IMG/VR virus record: IMGVR_UViG_3300043411_000952
Span: 1 to 64,000 of that record
Length of the DNA stretch: 64,000 bases
Source of the DNA: a virus
Reading direction: 5' to 3' (one strand)
Positions within the stretch are counted from its first letter, which is position 1, and the number at the start of each line of letters is the position of its first letter. The notes beneath the pieces were generated by a model. It was not told the origin of the DNA, ran no database searches, and worked only from the letters and a program-made list of their open reading frames with translations. The position numbers and the translations under genes are program-made. Positions 46,960-55,898 of this stretch are shown here, in pieces.

Positions 46960-49785
46960 ATGAAAAGATCTCAAGTAGACGAAATACTTTCCAAAGTTAA
47001 AAAGCAAGCTTCAGCAGTTGCTAAGGTTCGTTCTATCTTACCTAATCGTAAGGTAGACGCTAATAATAATGGTATTCCTGACGACGAGGAAGAGTATGTG
47101 CCTGTAGGAGTTAAAGGACTGCTTTCAGCATCTCAGAAATTGCTGGCTATTAATAGGGGGCTAGACGCACCAGACGAACGTGATAGTTTACTATTCAAAA
47201 GAATACTAACTACAGATCGGCTGTTATCTGAACGTGTTCGTTTAGATAGTGATAGGGTGCGCGGATCAATGCTTCCGCTCATTGCCCGGCATAAGAATCT
47301 TAAGGCAGTAGGTCCGTTTGCCTTTGATTCCTATATGGAGAAGTTCCTTATTGGGAATCCTTTGTCCTCTCCTTTGGAAGAAATTAATCCTCTACATCTA
47401 TTAGAGCAGTCACGTAGAGCTACGCAGATGGGACCTGGCGGTATTGGTACTGACAATGCTATAACAGAAGGTATGCAGTGTCATGACGCTGATACGGAAG
47501 TCTTCACGCGCGCTGGTTGGAAAAGATGGAATGAGGTTAGCCTAGAAGACGAATTGGCTTGCAAGCTAGATGAGCGGCTGGAATTTCATAAGCCTTCCTC
47601 TTTACATAAATCTTTTTATAAAGGCTTGATGTATGGGGTTGATTCTAATACAGTAAATTTTTTAGTAACTCCTAATCATAGAATATGGACCGCTCCTTCG
47701 GTACGCACAAAAAAATGGGCATTCGAGAGCGCGGAAGAGCACTACGGTAAATTTAGAGTTTACTCTGCTGCTCACATAGCATACGCGGGCAGTGATTCTT
47801 CTGACTATTTTGAATTAGCCCCTGCGCCGCGCGCGTCTACTGGGGATAGACCACGTATTATCCCTCCTATTGACATGGGTGATTGGTGTGAATTTTTGGG
47901 TTGGTATATGGCGGAGGGTTCTTGTTACAACACAAAGAAGCATCATTACACAGTTACCATCACTCAATGCCCTATAGCAAATCCTGAGAAATGTAAAAAA
48001 ATAACCGATTTACTATCTAAACTACCTTTTAAGTTTAAACAGTATGGCAGAAATTTTGTAACAGGCTGTAAATCTTTATATTTATATTTAAGTGTATTTG
48101 GTTATTGCGGAGATAAATATATTCCGGATTTTTTATTTGAGGTTAAATCTGAGTATAGACGCAGATTCCTAGACGCTTTTTGTTTAGGCGACGGCAATAA
48201 AAACAGAGCAGGTGCGAATATTTTCTCCACATCAAGCCATAGATTAGCAGGCGGGTTAGCCAGGCTTTTAACTTTGGCTGGCGCTTCTGTATCGTTAGGT
48301 AATAATTGGACCGGTAAAAATAGAAAAGGCGAGGTGAGTTGTACTATGCATCGCGTTAATGAGCTGACCGTTAGAATCAAAGAAGTTAAACCCCATAATC
48401 ATTGCAAGGTCGAATACGAGGGTTACGTATACTGCGCCTCAGTTCCTGGCGGTCTACTTCTGACTAGGAGGAAGGGTAAGCAGTTTTGGTCAGGTAACTC
48501 AATTAGGACAGACCAGTTTGGGTTTATATCAAGTTTGGAAGGACCAGAATGTATAGGTAAAGGTACTAGGGTTTATACCTATACTGGTTGGCAATTGTGG
48601 GAGAATGTAAATTCTGATACTGAGTTTGCTTGTAATATAGATGGTAAGTTAGAATTTCATAAAGCTTCGGCTATACAAAAGTACCATTTTAAGGGTGACT
48701 TGATTAGAGCGGAGCATAAGAATATTCTGATGCGCGTTACACCACAACATAGAGTTTACTACTCTGCAAAACCAGTTGATAATTGGCAGCAATACAAAGT
48801 TGCTTTTGCGGATAATCTATACGGTAAGACTATACGCGTACCCTGCTGGCACCTGCCTTATGAAGGCATTATGAAAGACAAAAGTCATTTTGATATGCCT
48901 GGTGTGGGCGTTGTTCCAATAGAATCATTTGCGGCTTTCATGGGTTGGTTTCTATCTGAAGGTAATATCACGGCGGAAGAATCTATTAATTCGCATGTGT
49001 GTATTTCACAGTCTTCGCTGGCTAATCCTGACTGTTTTCAAGAAATTGAAGAATTGTTAAATTCTATGTGTATTAAGTTTACGTATAGAAAATATGGACC
49101 CTCTGCTGGAGAAGAAAAGTCAGGTGTAAAAAATGGTTTTTTAATTTACAATCCGCAGTTGTATAATTTTCTGCTTTCTTATGTACCTGCCGGAAGGTTG
49201 TGTCATGAAAAAGGATTTCCTGCAGAGCTTTTGGAATTTCCAGTCCACGCGCGCGAAGCGCTACTATACGCCTTAATGCAAGGTGATGGGCGTATTAATA
49301 AGACGCATAATGCATATTGTACAACATCTCCGTTACTGGCTGAAGGAGTAGAGAAGCTAATGATTTCTCTGGGACACCCGTGTCGTATCAGACTAGAGCC
49401 TGATAAGCGCCCACATGTAAAAACGATGAATTATGCGGTGAGCCAGTTTAAAGTTAAAGAAAAATCTATTTGGGGTAAAAGTTACAAACACAAAAACTAT
49501 CCAGGTAAGGAGTACGGAAGTCACTGGTCTAAAGAGCCATATGATGATTTGGTTTATTGCGCTACTGTCCCGGGCAGTAAATTGTTTATACGCGGATCTA
49601 TGGAGACACAGCCATTCTGGTCTGGTAACAGTGAAAAGATAGGAATCGACAGTAGAATGGCCTGGGGGTCTAAAATAGGTTCAGACGGTAAACCGTATCA
49701 AAGATTCTATAATCGCAAAACCAAAAAGGTCCAGTGGATGAGCCCGGAAGACCTGGATGGGTTAACTGTTAAATTACCAGATTAA
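46960..49785 (+). CDS. Phage RNA polymerase beta subunit, fork-region piece, with two inteins
   Basis: Start taken at ATG 46960 (MKRSQVDEIL) just after the previous stop; an ATG five codons earlier is in frame. After removal of inteins of 340 and 360 residues the protein is about 241 residues. Exteins join as RRATQMGPGGIGTDNAITEG, MQ/SIRTDQFGFISSLEGPE/SEKIGIDSRMAWG (slashes are intein sites), matching E. coli beta 535-580 (LGPGGL ... HYGRVCPIETPEGPNIGLI). This is the fork/rifampicin-pocket area. The rest of beta must be encoded outside this window. Confidence 0.88.
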   Translation: MKRSQVDEILSKVKKQASAVAKVRSILPNRKVDANNNGIPDDEEEYVPVGVKGLLSASQKLLAINRGLDAPDERDSLLFKRILTTDRLLSERVRLDSDRVRGSMLPLIARHKNLKAVGPFAFDSYMEKFLIGNPLSSPLEEINPLHLLEQSRRATQMGPGGIGTDNAITEGMQCHDADTEVFTRAGWKRWNEVSLEDELACKLDERLEFHKPSSLHKSFYKGLMYGVDSNTVNFLVTPNHRIWTAPSVRTKKWAFESAEEHYGKFRVYSAAHIAYAGSDSSDYFELAPAPRASTGDRPRIIPPIDMGDWCEFLGWYMAEGSCYNTKKHHYTVTITQCPIANPEKCKKITDLLSKLPFKFKQYGRNFVTGCKSLYLYLSVFGYCGDKYIPDFLFEVKSEYRRRFLDAFCLGDGNKNRAGANIFSTSSHRLAGGLARLLTLAGASVSLGNNWTGKNRKGEVSCTMHRVNELTVRIKEVKPHNHCKVEYEGYVYCASVPGGLLLTRRKGKQFWSGNSIRTDQFGFISSLEGPECIGKGTRVYTYTGWQLWENVNSDTEFACNIDGKLEFHKASAIQKYHFKGDLIRAEHKNILMRVTPQHRVYYSAKPVDNWQQYKVAFADNLYGKTIRVPCWHLPYEGIMKDKSHFDMPGVGVVPIESFAAFMGWFLSEGNITAEESINSHVCISQSSLANPDCFQEIEELLNSMCIKFTYRKYGPSAGEEKSGVKNGFLIYNPQLYNFLLSYVPAGRLCHEKGFPAELLEFPVHAREALLYALMQGDGRINKTHNAYCTTSPLLAEGVEKLMISLGHPCRIRLEPDKRPHVKTMNYAVSQFKVKEKSIWGKSYKHKNYPGKEYGSHWSKEPYDDLVYCATVPGSKLFIRGSMETQPFWSGNSEKIGIDSRMAWGSKIGSDGKPYQRFYNRKTKKVQWMSPEDLDGLTVKLPD
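47479..48498 (+). mobile_element. RNA polymerase beta intein 1 with LAGLIDADG endonuclease
   Basis: 340 residues from Cys (CHDADTEVFTRAGWKRWNEV) to FWSGN with Ser +1. Block B VTPNHRIW; LAGLIDADG motifs FLGWYMAEGSC and FLDAFCLGDGN. Clearly paralogous to the second intein in this gene (same WKRW/HKxS and FWSGN patterns). Confidence 0.92.
48550..49629 (+). mobile_element. RNA polymerase beta intein 2 with LAGLIDADG endonuclease
   Basis: 360 residues from Cys (CIGKGTRVYTYTGWQLWENV) to FWSGN with Ser +1. Block B VTPQHRVYY; motifs FMGWFLSEGNI and LLYALMQGDGRI. Only 17 extein residues separate it from intein 1. Confidence 0.92.
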
Positions 49786-49786
49786 T

Positions 49787-50470
49787 ATGAATAGTTTAGA
49801 TAAGTTATTCCTTAGCTCTTTTATAATTAAGAAATCATACACCGCTAATACAGCGCCAGTACCTACATCGGGTATACTTGGACCAGCTGTTTCTTTACTA
49901 GACTCAGAAGTGCCGAAGGCTATACCTGTTGCTGCTCCTAAGGTCACACATAAACCAGCTCCTGTATCTTATGCATCTCACTATCAGCCTATACTAGATG
50001 TAATAAGAAAGGGAGAGGCTAATGTTGCTGGGTATGACACTATGGTAGGGAGTAATAAACCATTTGGCTTAACTAAAAAAACTTTGCAACAAGTATTAGA
50101 TTTACAGAGTCAGCGGCTTAAAACTCATGGCGGTACGGCTGCAGGTGGTTATCAAATATTAAATAAAAATTTAATGGATTTAGCTAAGCAGCATAAACAC
50201 GATCTAAATAAAACTGTGTTTGATCAGAATACACAGGATACGTACGCTAAAAGTTTGATTGATAGAAGAGGATTTAAAGACTATTTATCTGGTAAAATTA
50301 ATGCGGAGCAGATGCGGATTAATTTAGCTAAGGAGTGGGCAGCGCTCCCGGCTAAAGGAGAGCAGTCATACTACCATGGTACAGGTAATAACGCTGCTAG
50401 AGTTTCATCCTCAGAAATAAATACAGCCATACAGAAAGCTTTAGAGCTTCATAGAAAAGCTGCAAGATAA
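49787..50470 (+). CDS. Lambda-R-type lysozyme (GH104-like transglycosylase)
   Basis: Peptidoglycan lyase. Residues about 66-200 follow the lambda gpR fold: ILDVIRKGEANVAGYDTMVG with the likely catalytic Glu77, SQRLKTHGGTAAGGYQIL, DQNTQDTYAKSLIDRRG and KEWAALPAKGEQSYYHG. The N-terminal 60 residues are a short LDKLFLSSFIIKKS helix plus a Pro/Val-rich linker. The same helix starts other proteins nearby, which suggests a virion-bound enzyme used at entry rather than a free endolysin. Confidence 0.85.
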   Translation: MNSLDKLFLSSFIIKKSYTANTAPVPTSGILGPAVSLLDSEVPKAIPVAAPKVTHKPAPVSYASHYQPILDVIRKGEANVAGYDTMVGSNKPFGLTKKTLQQVLDLQSQRLKTHGGTAAGGYQILNKNLMDLAKQHKHDLNKTVFDQNTQDTYAKSLIDRRGFKDYLSGKINAEQMRINLAKEWAALPAKGEQSYYHGTGNNAARVSSSEINTAIQKALELHRKAAR

Positions 50471-50514
50471 GTTGACTTAAGACTCGCAATGCCTTTTATT
50501 AGCGTACGAAATTT

Positions 50515-51540
50515 ATGAACTTTTTCGAAAAACTTTTTCTGTCTGCCTATTTAATCAAAACTGCGGGGATTCCGGGAGGACTCTTAGCTAGAGGAGTAAG
50601 AGGAGCTGCGCGAAATACCGGCAGTAAAATAAAATATAAGCCTAAGCCTAAGCCTAAGCCTAAGCCTAAGCCAATATTGTCGCCAGGCGAGCAGGCTGTT
50701 GCAAACGCGCGCAGCAATCTTTCCCCAATGGAAAACGCAGCTCGTACGCAACATGTCGTAAACAAGCACGTTAAAGGGCTTGCGCCGCAAACACCATCCG
50801 TGGCACCTACACGTAAACCCATATTAACTAATGTGCCTGATGGTGTGCCGACTATTCCAGCCGCTAGCGCCATGGCATCCGCTCCCATTGCTGCTGTAGC
50901 GCCAGCCGTCGCAGCCGCTATGCCGACAGGTTTAGGCTTGGCGCGACAAGGTCTTGGGCAAGTAGCTACCGGGGCAAGACAGGCCTTAAGTAGCGGTGCC
51001 GCCGCAGCGCGCGGTGGTTTAATATCAGCAGCTAGAAATCCTTTAGCGCAGGCTGGAGGCGTTGGTCTTTTAGGTGGTGCTGTAGGTGCTTATGGAATGA
51101 ACAGATTAATGGGGGGCAGCGCTGCCGCGCAGCCAGCCACGCCTCAGTCATCAGGCGCAACTACCCCCAGCATGGCTGTTACGCCAGCACCAGCGGCTAT
51201 CCCCGCGCCAGCTCCAGATTACGCAGCTATGGATGCAGAAGGTATGGAAGATATGCAGGCCCCCAGCATGGCTGTTACGCCAGCACCAGCGGCTATCCCC
51301 GCGCCAGCTCCAGATTACGCAGCTATGGATGCAGAAGGTATGGAAGATATGCAGGCCCTGGGCGCGGAAACTCCTATCGATTACAATGCCGCTTTTCATA
51401 AATACATGGGGAGCAACTACAATAATAATTCCGCGCTAGATCAAGCCAAGATGCAGTATCTGAAATCTTTAAGTACACAGAATAGAGAACTTAACGCCGC
51501 CAACATCTATAATCCTGCGTACGGATACGGTAAGTGGTAA
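50515..51540 (+). CDS. Ala/Pro-rich virion-type protein with tandem repeats
   Basis: 341 residues. N-terminal FFEKLFLSAYLIKTAG matches the lysozyme N terminus. A (KP)n run from the DNA CCTAAG repeat at 50641-50670 follows, then Ala/Gly-rich hydrophobic stretches (residues about 125-205) and two identical 32-residue repeats of the type PSMAVTPAPAAIPAPAPDYA. Composition suggests a flexible virion or ejection protein that may enter membranes. No enzyme motif. Confidence 0.6.
   Translation: MNFFEKLFLSAYLIKTAGIPGGLLARGVRGAARNTGSKIKYKPKPKPKPKPKPILSPGEQAVANARSNLSPMENAARTQHVVNKHVKGLAPQTPSVAPTRKPILTNVPDGVPTIPAASAMASAPIAAVAPAVAAAMPTGLGLARQGLGQVATGARQALSSGAAAARGGLISAARNPLAQAGGVGLLGGAVGAYGMNRLMGGSAAAQPATPQSSGATTPSMAVTPAPAAIPAPAPDYAAMDAEGMEDMQAPSMAVTPAPAAIPAPAPDYAAMDAEGMEDMQALGAETPIDYNAAFHKYMGSNYNNNSALDQAKMQYLKSLSTQNRELNAANIYNPAYGYGKW
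51165..51356 (+). repeat. Perfect 96-bp tandem duplication
   Basis: Two identical, adjacent 96-bp units (51165-51260 and 51261-51356) in frame in the Ala/Pro-rich gene, encoding 32 residues each. Exact identity indicates recent duplication. Confidence 0.95.
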
Positions 51541-51549
51541 AACTATTTC

Positions 51550-51577
51550 TTGATTAACTAATAAAATTCGCTACAAT
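51550..51577 (+). promoter_or_regulatory. Possible sigma-70-like promoter
   Basis: TTGATT, 16 bases, TACAAT, then ATG 10 bases later. This would serve the 62-residue gene, which has its own terminator. It differs from the recurrent AT-rich motif. Confidence 0.45.
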
Positions 51578-51587
51578 CTGATACACT

Positions 51588-51776
51588 ATGCCAAACGAAA
51601 TCACTCCTGAATTAGTCCGTCAAGCTAAGTATGAAGGCTTTATCCGCCATACTTCAGCTATCCACGACGACAAAGCCACCTCGCAAAAATTTGCTGATTA
51701 TGTTGAAAAAGACAAAGCCAGAGAGAATAAATTTGTAGAACTTCGCGGTAATATCCTGGAAGGATTAAAGCAATAA
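51588..51776 (+). CDS. Small charged hypothetical protein
   Basis: 62 residues, helical and charged (ITPELVRQAKYEGFIRHTSA, FADYVEKDKARENKFVEL). It has its own possible promoter and a terminator directly downstream, so it is a separate short unit inside the virion gene row. Function unknown. Confidence 0.65.
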   Translation: MPNEITPELVRQAKYEGFIRHTSAIHDDKATSQKFADYVEKDKARENKFVELRGNILEGLKQ

Positions 51777-51793
51777 TCTGGTGCATTTTCTAG

Positions 51794-51831
51794 CCTCCAT
51801 GGTAGCGTATGTCTACCGTGGAGGTTTTTTT
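51794..51831 (+). terminator. Intrinsic terminator abutting the next start codon
   Basis: CCTCCATGGTAG pairs with CTACCGTGGAGG (one G-T), followed by seven T. The next ATG begins at the base after the last T. Confidence 0.9.
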
Positions 51832-52221
51832 ATGCCCAAGCCCAAATCTAATTCAAAGCGCCCTGTATGCCGTAGGAATAAACTCAGGATTACAGAGAGT
51901 AAGTTAGGTAGGCAGCAGGCCCTGGGTTTGTGGGAGAAGGTGAATGATAAAACATCACTGATCACTGTGGATGAGAGGCTGAGAGGATTTCAGCGGTTAA
52001 TGATTGTGGTGCATGAGTCACTACATGAGACATGCCGGGACTGGACTGAGGAGAAAGTTGTAGCTGTGAGCGAATTTTTAGCTCGCGTTCTTTGGGAATG
52101 TGATTATAGACATGTTGATCATCATGGGGAGGCTAAGCCTAGCTACAAGACTCCTATAAAAAGGAAGAAATCGTCTACTGTCAAAACAAAGGAAATATGG
52201 GATACAAAAAACCAAAGCTAG
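51832..52221 (+). CDS. Possible small zinc metallopeptidase-like protein
   Basis: Start set at ATG 51832; a longer frame upstream runs through the terminator and is unlikely. 129 residues with basic N terminus. HESLH at residues 61-65 inside GFQRLMIVVHESLHETC gives the HExxH zinc motif, followed by helical SEFLARVLWECDY. Catalysis is unproven; a similar motif occurs in small phage proteins of unknown role. Stop overlaps the next start by 25 bases. Confidence 0.55.
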   Translation: MPKPKSNSKRPVCRRNKLRITESKLGRQQALGLWEKVNDKTSLITVDERLRGFQRLMIVVHESLHETCRDWTEEKVVAVSEFLARVLWECDYRHVDHHGEAKPSYKTPIKRKKSSTVKTKEIWDTKNQS

Positions 52222-52898
52222 GAACGTTCGCGACCCCGGCACAGACTCAACGTTGGATTAAATGTCTGAATAGTTGGGCTAAAGCTAACGATAAGACGCA
52301 TACGGACATTTCAAATATGTTGGGCTACTCCAGTAGATCAGGGTGGTACCGTTTATTGCAGGGTGTTAATAGAAGAGCGAGGTTAGCTTTGATTCGTTCT
52401 TCTACACAGCAACTTGGATTGGATTCCAATTTTATTAATGGTGTGTTTGATTTCAAAGCTAAGTTTTCTGAAGCGAGGAATATATTCACTGATTTCAAAG
52501 AATCGTACGCTCAGTGTTTAGGTCAAGGCAATCAGTACCAGGCTTCTCAGATTGTGCGCAAGGCGGCTATGTTTCTTTATGAAACACTTGTACCTAAAGA
52601 TATGATTTTGGGGTTGGAGCTTACTAATAGAAAAAACGAGTATGAGTCTGCAAAGATTTATTGTAGTATTGATGAAATAAATATGTATTACATAACTATA
52701 TTTGGAGGTCCTATATGTGTTATGTTTTCGTTATGTAAAAAGATAAATGGTATGACTGTTCCTATTATGGAGGGTGATTTAGATATACATGCTGTCAGCG
52801 CAATTAAACATCAAGTGTCTACCGGAAAGAAAAAGCATTATAAATCACAGAAGAGTATTGCTAAATTTGAAGATAATGCTAAGCAGTTTACTTTATAA
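52197..52898 (+). CDS. Putative HTH-containing hypothetical protein
   Basis: 233 residues. N-terminal WIKCLNSWAKANDKTHTDIS, MLGYSSRSGWYRLLQGVN resembles a helix-turn-helix of XRE/lambda-repressor type. The remainder is unrecognised. Could regulate late or accessory genes; no operator is seen. Follows the HExxH protein with overlap. Confidence 0.5.
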   Translation: MGYKKPKLGTFATPAQTQRWIKCLNSWAKANDKTHTDISNMLGYSSRSGWYRLLQGVNRRARLALIRSSTQQLGLDSNFINGVFDFKAKFSEARNIFTDFKESYAQCLGQGNQYQASQIVRKAAMFLYETLVPKDMILGLELTNRKNEYESAKIYCSIDEINMYYITIFGGPICVMFSLCKKINGMTVPIMEGDLDIHAVSAIKHQVSTGKKKHYKSQKSIAKFEDNAKQFTL

Positions 52899-52900
52899 TT

Positions 52901-53497
52901 ATGTCTCAAAGCATTGATACTGGCGTTGAAAGAACACCTCCTACTGTGTCGGCCATGAGGAGTTTCAAAGAAAAGCTTTTACAAGGGCACAAGGTTAAGG
53001 CTTCTCAATTCGGCATTGAACTACCTGTTATGAAAATACAAGACGATGTCGCTTATGGGCCTGATGATGAATCGGATTCTACGGATAACTCGGAAGAAGA
53101 TACAGGCGTTACAGATGTGTACCAAGATCCTGATGAGATAGGACCTACGGAAGACACAACCTCCTACACAACGCCTTATATAGGTAAAGCTGCTATGAAG
53201 AGAGATCCAGTACAGATGTTGGCTGACTATTTAGAACAAACACCTGCTAAAGAGGAAGTCAGGATTGTAGGTCCGTTTGGTAGGCTGGGTTTTAAGGCTT
53301 TAAACGTTAGCATTACAGAATTTGGAGTAGCCTTCATTATTAAAAGGGATGCTATACAATTCGAGCCGAACATAAATACAGAATTGACTATACAATATCG
53401 AGGTCAGGACTATTCTGTAATTTATGCAGGAGGGTTCTTTACTTTCCCCAAAATACCTTTTACATTTGTATCCTTTCTGCGAATTCAAACTGAATAA
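52901..53497 (+). CDS. Hypothetical virion-region protein
   Basis: 198 residues. N-terminal helical part, acidic linker (DDESDSTDNSEEDTGVTD, residues about 53-70), C-terminal beta-rich domain (VRIVGPFGRLGFKAL, DYSVIYAGGFFTF). May be an assembly or decoration protein by its place before the portal gene; no family recognised. Confidence 0.6.
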   Translation: MSQSIDTGVERTPPTVSAMRSFKEKLLQGHKVKASQFGIELPVMKIQDDVAYGPDDESDSTDNSEEDTGVTDVYQDPDEIGPTEDTTSYTTPYIGKAAMKRDPVQMLADYLEQTPAKEEVRIVGPFGRLGFKALNVSITEFGVAFIIKRDAIQFEPNINTELTIQYRGQDYSVIYAGGFFTFPKIPFTFVSFLRIQTE

Positions 53498-53499
53498 TT

Positions 53500-53664
53500 A
53501 TGATTAAAGAAGGCGTTGTTAAATCAGACAAAACACCTTGCCCTGTTACAGGTAAAGTGTGTAATTGCTCGCACCCAGAGAACGAGTGCGAACTTACAAT
53601 AGGTAAAGTTGCCTCAGCAGTGGAACTGGGCAGTATGCTTGACGGGAAAGACATTAACGAATAA
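53500..53664 (+). CDS. Small Cys-rich protein (54 aa)
   Basis: ATG two bases after the previous stop, stop nine bases before the portal gene. TPCPVTGKVCNCSHPENEC has four Cys plus a His in 19 residues, a plausible single zinc site. The C-terminal part is helical. Its placement and conserved-looking cysteines support a real gene. Confidence 0.6.
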   Translation: MIKEGVVKSDKTPCPVTGKVCNCSHPENECELTIGKVASAVELGSMLDGKDINE

Positions 53665-53673
53665 ATAATACTT

Positions 53674-55488
53674 ATGGTCAATTATCCCGGCGACAATGAC
53701 GCGTTTGCAATTTGGACAGGTAAGAACCGCACCTTTGCAGACCCCTTCCTACTTCCCAGTAGCACAGCTATCCCGACTGAATTACAGTCTGCTCTAGATT
53801 TCTGTCTATTTCTTTATTACTTAAACCCTCTTTATCGCCGCGCATCTACGCGAGTAATTAGTCATTTTGTTACTGATATTGATTTTACTGGTAAGGATGG
53901 CGATCAAGATGAACGTGATGAATTTAAAAGTTTCTTGATTAATGACCTGGATATTTTTGGAGCGTTACTTGAAGTGGGGCAGGAGTGGAGTGCCTACGGT
54001 AATGCGTTCCTTCGTCTACACCTTCCATTTGATCGTGTACTTGTGGATCATAGAGATGGTAAGTATAAAGAATACGCACTTCCTATGTTCGGGGCGGATG
54101 TAAAGTATGATTATAAGGCCATGAAATATGATGTGCCGGATCCTACTACATTTGATAAGCCCAAGGAAAAAAGATCTAGAATTAAGCTAGATTTCATCGA
54201 CCGCCCTTCCCGGGATAAGTCACGGATTAGATTACGTAAAATCGATCCACGTCAGGTTGTTCTGCAGCATTCATTCATGAGTGGTAAGCAGCAAATGATT
54301 TATAGGTTTGAACCTGAGTGGGTTACCATGATTAAAAATAGTATCATGTACCAGGTTAATGAGACGCCAATGAGTATGCTCAAGGCTATTGCTCTAGAAC
54401 AGGATTTTCTATTCAATGAAGGACAGGTTTTCCACTTCAAAGCACCCACTATTTCAGGTGTTTCTAATTACGGTTGGGGTTTACCTGAAACTATTGCTAA
54501 CTTCCGTCATATTCATCAGCTACAGGTTCTTCGTAAGATTGATGAATCGGTTGGGTTAGATTATATGCTACCTTTCCGTATGTTCCATCCTGTGCCGTCC
54601 TCGCAGGCTAGTGATCCTATGAATTATATGTTACTGAATCGTTGGGGTTCAGAAATTAAAGAAGTGATAAAGCGTCGCCGCCTAGACCCGTTTGCTATCC
54701 ATGCTCTTCCTTTTCCAGTAACGTATCAAGAGTTCGGAGCTCAAGGTAAAAGCCTGGCTCCTAAAGAACTTGTAGAGTATCATAATAACGTGCTCCTTGA
54801 TTCCATGGGATACCCGGCAGAGTTGTTTAAAGGTTCATTACAAGTTCAGCAGATTCCTACTGCAGTGCGTCTGTTTGAGAATTCATTCCACTTCATTCAC
54901 CAGGGCTTTGATAGAATTGTTAAATGGGTGTCTGGTAGAATTTGCGACTATGTAGGTCAGCAACGTCTTGAGGCCTCCCTGCAGCTTCCTCGCCTTGCAG
55001 ATGACCTAGAGCGTCAGCGCGTATACATGCAGTTGGCCGCAGGCGCAGAAATTCCTCGCTCCATCGCTTATGGTCCGTTTGGTATCAAAGATCCTGTTGA
55101 AGCGGCTAAACAGCGCGCACAAGAAGATATTGAAATTCAGAAGGAGCAGATGAAGCTGCAGTCTGACTTCCAAAGACAACAGGAAATAGGGTCTATGGAC
55201 AACGTTCTGGCGCAGCAAGCGCAGCAAGGTGGCGCAGCAGGAAGCTCTCCTGCTGGTATGGAAGGCGGTATGGCTGGAGGCGAAATGAATCCGCTTGACA
55301 TCCAGAACAAAGCTGCTGAAATGGCGCAGCAATGGTTGCAGTTGCCTGTCGGTGAACGACAGAAGCAAATGGCAGCTGTTCGCACATCAAATCCGAACCT
55401 CCACGCAATGGCCAAGCAAAAGATGGAAGAAATGAGATCGCAAGCTGAAAGCCAGGGCAGAGATTCCTTATCACAACCACCGCAATAA
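53674..55488 (+). CDS. Portal protein
   Basis: 604 residues. The portal-like core is visible: LYYLNPLYRRASTRVISHFV near the start, VGQEWSAYGNAFLRLHLPFD, RKIDPRQVVLQH, FNEGQVFHFKAPT, and a long C-terminal part with LLDSMGYPAELFKGS and coiled coil (EIQKEQMKLQSDFQRQQE) ending in a Gln/Ala/Gly-rich tail. It forms the ring at the DNA-entry vertex and works with the terminase encoded at 5.6-7.5 kb. No Shine-Dalgarno. Confidence 0.85.
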   Translation: MVNYPGDNDAFAIWTGKNRTFADPFLLPSSTAIPTELQSALDFCLFLYYLNPLYRRASTRVISHFVTDIDFTGKDGDQDERDEFKSFLINDLDIFGALLEVGQEWSAYGNAFLRLHLPFDRVLVDHRDGKYKEYALPMFGADVKYDYKAMKYDVPDPTTFDKPKEKRSRIKLDFIDRPSRDKSRIRLRKIDPRQVVLQHSFMSGKQQMIYRFEPEWVTMIKNSIMYQVNETPMSMLKAIALEQDFLFNEGQVFHFKAPTISGVSNYGWGLPETIANFRHIHQLQVLRKIDESVGLDYMLPFRMFHPVPSSQASDPMNYMLLNRWGSEIKEVIKRRRLDPFAIHALPFPVTYQEFGAQGKSLAPKELVEYHNNVLLDSMGYPAELFKGSLQVQQIPTAVRLFENSFHFIHQGFDRIVKWVSGRICDYVGQQRLEASLQLPRLADDLERQRVYMQLAAGAEIPRSIAYGPFGIKDPVEAAKQRAQEDIEIQKEQMKLQSDFQRQQEIGSMDNVLAQQAQQGGAAGSSPAGMEGGMAGGEMNPLDIQNKAAEMAQQWLQLPVGERQKQMAAVRTSNPNLHAMAKQKMEEMRSQAESQGRDSLSQPPQ

Positions 55489-55497
55489 ATAAATTAA

Positions 55498-55842
55498 ATG
55501 GAAGTAGAAACTAAGATTGATTGGGTAGCAGCTATGAACGATGTCGCATCTGATATTTATCAGAATGCGGCTAATAAAGGGTTTTGGGACAAGGAGCGCA
55601 ATGACGGCGAAGCTATTGCGCTTATGCACTCAGAACTATCCGAAGCACTGGAGGCGTTAAGACACGGTAATCCTCCTGATGATAAAGTACCAGAATATAC
55701 AGGTGTAGAGGCGGAGTTAGCTGATGTCGTTATTCGTATATGTGATTTAGCAGCCGGAAGAGGTTGGCGCGTGTTCGAGGCTATGGCGGCTAAGATGCAG
55801 TACAATACTACTCGGGAGAGACTGCACGGTAAAGAATTCTAG
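55498..55842 (+). CDS. MazG-like nucleotide pyrophosphohydrolase
   Basis: 114 residues. KGFWDKERNDGEAIALMHSE, LSEALEALRHG and VEAELADVVIRICDLAAGRG give the all-alpha NTP pyrophosphatase pattern with ExxE (SELSEALE) and ExxD (ELADVV) metal ligands. Phage MazG-like enzymes alter nucleotide or (p)ppGpp pools during infection. Followed by an inverted repeat. Confidence 0.85.
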   Translation: MEVETKIDWVAAMNDVASDIYQNAANKGFWDKERNDGEAIALMHSELSEALEALRHGNPPDDKVPEYTGVEAELADVVIRICDLAAGRGWRVFEAMAAKMQYNTTRERLHGKEF

Positions 55843-55860
55843 TATATTTGCGTTTGTCTT

Positions 55861-55898
55861 AACGTCCATGATATGTTAAACTGTATCATGGACGTTTT
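55861..55898 (+). terminator. 13-bp perfect inverted repeat, terminator-like, overlapping the next start
   Basis: AACGTCCATGATA and TATCATGGACGTT flank a 10-base loop and end in TTTT(G). The ATG of the next gene (55888) lies inside the right arm, so this hairpin could end the MazG transcript or hide the next start. The T-run is short. Confidence 0.6.

Noticed and set aside
50641-50670. CRISPR-like short repeats
   Set aside because: The CCTAAG repeat is a 6-bp in-frame microsatellite coding for Lys-Pro, with no spacers. No CRISPR array was seen anywhere in the window.
51781-51831. Upstream extension of the HExxH protein from GTG
   Set aside because: It would run through the intrinsic terminator hairpin; the ATG directly after the T-run gives the protein-like N terminus.
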